From Candidatus Sphingobacterium stercoripullorum (GTDB lineage Bacteria; Bacteroidota; Bacteroidia; Sphingobacteriales; Sphingobacteriaceae): a stretch of 27,688 bases of DNA. Shown here piece after piece: positions 24,451 to 27,688 of the stretch. The notes beneath the pieces are model-generated. The model was given only the letters and a program-made list of their open reading frames with translations. It had not been told where the DNA came from and did no database searches. A program made the translations under genes and the position numbers. Each line of letters begins with the position of its first letter. The first letter of the stretch is position 1. The stretch covers positions 1 to 27,688 of the forward strand of contig DXEZ01000113.1 in assembly GCA_019114715.1 (NCBI GenBank), written 5' to 3'.

Positions 24451-24562
24451 ATATTGTAGTATTTTACTGTTCAATTTAGCAGGATAGTCGTAGCCCATTG
24501 AAAACGGTTCGTTGAAACCAACTACTGCTGTATACGCATCCTAAACGCCTGCTATTGGGATG

Positions 24563-26956
24563 TTACCCTCCTCGTTTATGACCGAAAATTAAGTTCTTTA
24601 TTCTTTTCCTTAAGGATACTTCAATTTCCCCATAACCATAGCCATAACCATAGCCATATCCGTAACCACGTGCAAAGTCTACATCGTTTAACACCATGGC
24701 CATATTTTTAAGTTTCTTCTGCTCGTATAGCTCCTTAGGAATATGCAACATGCGTTTATCTAAATAATTAGCCCTAGCCACGTATATTGTAAGATCCGCT
24801 TGTTCAGCAATAATAAGTGTATCGGTAACTAAACTTACAGGAGCCGTATCAACTAATACATAGTCGTAATGCTCTCTAGCGTAATCTAAAATATCTTTGA
24901 AGTGGCCATTCATTAATAATTCAGCCGGATTCGGAACTACATAACCAGAATAAATCACATCAAAGTTATACGTTGCTGGCTTTTTGATAATCAAATGATC
25001 AATAGGGATTTCCGGGTTTACCAGGTATTGGGTAATTCCAATATTAGTATGTTGTAAATGAGACAGCCCTAAATAATCCAATACTTTGGGACTACGAATA
25101 TCGGCACCAATTAATAATACTTTATTACCAGAAAGCGATAAAATACGTGCTAAATTCGTCGAAACAAACGACTTTCCTTCCCCAGATATTGTAGAAGTAA
25201 CGAAAAGTACATTGGACTTCTCTTTCTTTCTCCCAAGAACGAAGTTCAAGTTGGTTCTAAGGATTCTAAAGGCCTCTGCTAAGCCGCTTCTATCATTCTC
25301 CTCTATCGTTTTATCACCCGAACTAGGAATTTCTACCAATAGCGGAACATCTAAACGCTCTTCAAGGTCTTTCTTAGAATGCAGCTTGTTATCTAATAAG
25401 AATTTAACGTAAAGAATTCCAAATGGAATAATAAACCCAAGAATCAAAGATCCTAGTAGGATAATTGCTTTCCTAGGCGCAATTGGAATACTAGATCCGT
25501 ATGCCTCATCAATGATTTTTAAGTTAGCTGGAGTTGCCGCGCCTTTAATCTCCGCCTCTTCTCTCTTTTGAAGTAAAAACAGGTATAGAGACTCCACAAT
25601 CTGCTGTTGTCTAGCAATAGGCTTGAATCCCTTCTCTTGATTTGGAATACTACTCAATCGATCTTTATAATCGTCCAACTGCTTCTCTAGTGAGGATACT
25701 TGAAGCTCTATGCCCTTGAGGTAGTTATTGAGGGATATAATCAATGTTTTATTGAGCTCTCTTAAGCTAGCATTTAAGTTCATCACCACAGGGTTGTCCT
25801 CTGTAGCAGACTTCAGCATATCGTCACGATCCAGCACCAATTTATTGTATTGAGTTATCACCCCTTCAATGGAAGCGTCCTGCAAACCGATATTAGAAGG
25901 CAAAAGCTGCGAATTATCGGGCTGAATGACATCCTTCATCATCTGCGCTAATTGCAGTTGGGTTTGCGCCTCGATTAATTTACGCTCATTTTCAGATGCA
26001 CTTTGAAGGTACAAGCTAGCTTCATTGGTCATATCGGTGACGTGGTGGCTATCTTTAAAATCAGCAACTTCTTTATCTGCTGCCTCTAAATCTTTTGTGA
26101 CTAGTTCCAAGCGAGAGGTGATAAAATCTGTAGTTGCACGAATAACTTGGCTTTTATCACTAGAAATATCCTCATTATACTTCTTTATCAATGTATTTAA
26201 AATGAGAACTGCTTTTTCAGGCAGTGCAGAATCCATAGACAAGTTAACGATATAAGATTGCTTTTCTTTATTGGGCACAACTTCCGTTGCTTTCAATAGC
26301 GCATCTACTGCAACATTTACAGGAACATAGTTTACAATGATATCTTTACCAATATAATCGGTGAAAGTAGAATTCGGCACTATAGCAGCTTGCCCCATTG
26401 GAAAATCAATAGCCTGACCAAAAGCTTGCTCTGTTACTTCATTATTCTCATCCTTAATATTAAAAGTGGTGGAGTCAACTATAGAAACAATTATCTTATG
26501 GGAAGCAGAATCTTTTTTAAGGTTGTTTTCGTCAAGCAACATCAGTCGTATGGGCGATGTACTGTAAAGGAGTTCGGTGTTCTTAACATTGCCTTTAGCA
26601 TAATAGGCTATGTTTAGTTTATGTTCTTCGACCACCCTGCGTAAAATACGTCTAGACTTCATGATATCCATCTGGTCTGCTATAAACGCTGAACCGGATG
26701 ATACCCCTGTCAAGGACGCTAACTCTCCCAAACCTGCCAATTCTCCTGAAGCTTGGTTTTCATCTTGCAATAAAACCTTAGCATTGACGCTGTAAATTTT
26801 CTCTGCGTAACGCAAATAGACTAATGCAATTGCGACACAAACGATTAATGACAATACAAACCACTTCCAGTAGTAGGCATATTGTTCAACTAATTGTTTA
26901 AGATTTATCTCTTCTTCTTCTGAAGCAATATTTTTTTTATAAAGCTGCTCGTTCAT
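24563..26956 (-). CDS. Polysaccharide tyrosine autokinase (Wzc/GumC-BY-kinase)
   Basis: A 797-aa inner-membrane co-polymerase fused to a bacterial tyrosine kinase that controls chain length and export of exopolysaccharide. Architecture: N-terminal cytoplasmic tail, first transmembrane helix (about 33-49), a large periplasmic Wzz domain with coiled coils (about 50-495), second helix (about 497-517), then the kinase domain with Walker A SGEGKS (591-596), Walker A' LLIGADIRSP (614-623) and Walker B VLVDTAP (700-706). The C-terminal tyrosine cluster is six Gly-Tyr repeats (Tyr 765, 767, 769, 771, 773, 775) followed by a basic tail. Autophosphorylation there is typical of the family. It lies 22 bases after the export lipoprotein gene, forming the Wza/Wzc pair. 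Confidence 0.94.
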   Translation of the reverse strand: MNEQLYKKNIASEEEEINLKQLVEQYAYYWKWFVLSLIVCVAIALVYLRYAEKIYSVNAKVLLQDENQASGELAGLGELASLTGVSSGSAFIADQMDIMKSRRILRRVVEEHKLNIAYYAKGNVKNTELLYSTSPIRLMLLDENNLKKDSASHKIIVSIVDSTTFNIKDENNEVTEQAFGQAIDFPMGQAAIVPNSTFTDYIGKDIIVNYVPVNVAVDALLKATEVVPNKEKQSYIVNLSMDSALPEKAVLILNTLIKKYNEDISSDKSQVIRATTDFITSRLELVTKDLEAADKEVADFKDSHHVTDMTNEASLYLQSASENERKLIEAQTQLQLAQMMKDVIQPDNSQLLPSNIGLQDASIEGVITQYNKLVLDRDDMLKSATEDNPVVMNLNASLRELNKTLIISLNNYLKGIELQVSSLEKQLDDYKDRLSSIPNQEKGFKPIARQQQIVESLYLFLLQKREEAEIKGAATPANLKIIDEAYGSSIPIAPRKAIILLGSLILGFIIPFGILYVKFLLDNKLHSKKDLEERLDVPLLVEIPSSGDKTIEENDRSGLAEAFRILRTNLNFVLGRKKEKSNVLFVTSTISGEGKSFVSTNLARILSLSGNKVLLIGADIRSPKVLDYLGLSHLQHTNIGITQYLVNPEIPIDHLIIKKPATYNFDVIYSGYVVPNPAELLMNGHFKDILDYAREHYDYVLVDTAPVSLVTDTLIIAEQADLTIYVARANYLDKRMLHIPKELYEQKKLKNMAMVLNDVDFARGYGYGYGYGYGYGEIEVSLRKRIKNLIFGHKRGG
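24631..24666. repeat. 12-base tandem repeat encoding Gly-Tyr repeats
   Basis: Two identical copies of CATAACCATAGC (24631-24642, 24643-24654) are followed by a third, diverged copy (24655-24666). They encode the Gly-Tyr cluster of the kinase. In-frame slippage by 6 or 12 bases would change the number of tyrosines without a frameshift. Confidence 0.75.
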
Positions 26957-26978
26957 GGAATGTTAATCAACAGGATTT

Positions 26979-27688
26979 TTATCGGGAAACTACGGAAATT
27001 ACTGTAATTATTAAACTAGCTACAGAAATAAAGACCGAATAACTAGATGTGTATTTAGATGCGTGTAACCTAGCATTATTCGGTTCCACGTATATAACAT
27101 CATTTTGCGCAAGGTAATAAACTGGAGAATCCAATGTCTCCCGCTTAGTAAGATCGACTCTAAATTCTGACTTTTTACCGTCTTGTTCTCTAACTACTAA
27201 AACATTGGATCGTAACCCATTAATAGTTAAATCGCCAGCTAAACCTAAAGCTTCGAGTAAAGTAATTCTGTCGTTTTCTATGGTATAGGTCCCCGGACTA
27301 CGCACTTCACCCAAGACGGTCACTTTAAAATTTCTAATATTAATATTTACGCCTGGGTCAACTATAAATTTACCAATTTCGTCTCTAAGGCGGTTAATCG
27401 CTTGAGTACGTGTCAATCCCGCTAGCTTGACCTTCCCTAGTTTCGGGAAATCCACCTCGCCATTTTCATCAATGGTATAGGTTGGCATATACGGATTTGT
27501 TGTTGTTATAGTTCCAGATCCTTGGTATGGACTGATTGGATTGAAAGGTGCTGCAGCACGAACGTCGGCAGCTGTTACGGAGATAGTCAATATATCTCCC
27601 GCTTGTAGCTTGGGTGCATTGGATTCGTAAAATGTACGCAACTCGGTAGAATCAGGTTGCAGATAGATCATGTCTTTACGACTTGCAC
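26979..27688 (-). CDS. Polysaccharide export outer-membrane lipoprotein (Wza-like), truncated by the window
   Basis: The outer-membrane export protein for extracellular polysaccharide (OPX/Poly_export family). Visible parts are the N-terminal Poly_export domain (LQAGDILTISVTAAD), a periplasmic SLBB-like domain (VTVLGEVRSPGTYTIENDRITLLEALGLAGD) and a hydrophobic C-terminal helix (YSVFISVASLIITVISVVSR). The ATG at 27671 is probably internal: the reading frame stays open to the window edge, giving (x)-Ala-Ser-Arg-Lys-Asp before that Met. The codon at the edge is NGT, so if the missing base is T it is Cys, and CASRKDM would be the lipidated N-terminus. The signal peptide and start lie beyond 27688. 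It forms a pair with the tyrosine kinase. Confidence 0.92.
   Translation of the reverse strand, partial: ASRKDMIYLQPDSTELRTFYESNAPKLQAGDILTISVTAADVRAAAPFNPISPYQGSGTITTTNPYMPTYTIDENGEVDFPKLGKVKLAGLTRTQAINRLRDEIGKFIVDPGVNINIRNFKVTVLGEVRSPGTYTIENDRITLLEALGLAGDLTINGLRSNVLVVREQDGKKSEFRVDLTKRETLDSPVYYLAQNDVIYVEPNNARLHASKYTSSYSVFISVASLIITVISVVSR

Noticed and set aside
24261..24479. A 72-codon plus-strand ORF across the end of the pyruvyl transferase gene
   Set aside because: It overlaps the gene in another frame, runs through the perfect terminator hairpin and resembles no protein.
25086..25412. A 108-codon plus-strand ORF within the kinase gene
   Set aside because: It lies opposite the Walker motifs of a conserved kinase domain and has no independent support.
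21122..27688. A complete capsule biosynthesis locus
   Set aside because: Only a flippase, a pyruvyl transferase, a co-polymerase kinase and a partial export protein are present. No glycosyltransferase or polymerase is visible, so the locus is incomplete in this window.

Overview
The window looks like chromosomal DNA from a member of the Bacteroidota with a fairly low GC content. Three things support this. Translation starts sit behind A/T-rich leaders with no AGGAGG-type Shine-Dalgarno sequence. Several promoters fit the Bacteroidota pattern (a TTG-like -33 element and TAnnTTTG at -7). The gene content is typical: a bL28-bL33-DUF4295 cluster, a 29-residue very basic COX24-like ribosomal protein beside HU and RNase G, bacillithiol synthesis (BshC), and an outer-membrane polysaccharide export lipoprotein paired with a tyrosine autokinase. 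I cannot name the genus; an environmental Cytophagales- or Sphingobacteriales-like organism would fit. I see no tRNA, rRNA, CRISPR array, insertion sequence or prophage.

Left part (1-5765): peptide deformylase (+) converges on a TRIC-type membrane channel (-). A dtd, MazG-like pyrophosphohydrolase and gamma-glutamyltransferase operon (+) follows and converges on RNase G (-). Each convergent pair is separated by a strong bidirectional hairpin terminator. RNase G appears to use a TTG start codon lying almost directly against a promoter-like element.

Middle part (6031-18280, all minus strand): reading right to left, bL28-bL33-DUF4295 ends at a terminator. It is followed by ftsY-rimO-bshC-crp-like regulator, then typA with its own terminator. 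Next comes a set of three overlapping genes (Gfo/Idh/MocA oxidoreductase, miaA, an alpha-oxoamine-synthase-like PLP enzyme), then HU, a TPR membrane protein and the 29-aa COX24-type protein. The theme is translation, tRNA and ribosome modification, protein targeting and thiol chemistry.

Right part (18587-27688): recO (+) converges on a fused persulfide dioxygenase with two rhodanese domains (-), resembling CstB. Divergent from that fusion is a 267-aa protein with a GNAT-like domain, followed by a polysaccharide flippase and a polysaccharide pyruvyl transferase (+). These converge on a Wza-like/Wzc-like pair (-) whose first gene runs off the right edge. This section is one side of an exopolysaccharide or capsule locus.

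Most of the window is conserved housekeeping DNA. The least routine items are the tiny COX24/bS22-like gene and the DUF4295 gene (candidate lineage-specific ribosomal proteins), the TTG-started and possibly leaderless RNase G gene, the divergent PLP enzyme coupled to miaA, the persulfide/bacillithiol combination, the GNAT-like unknown next to the flippase, and the Gly-Tyr tandem repeat at the end of the tyrosine kinase. I did not find a convincing entirely new multi-gene system.
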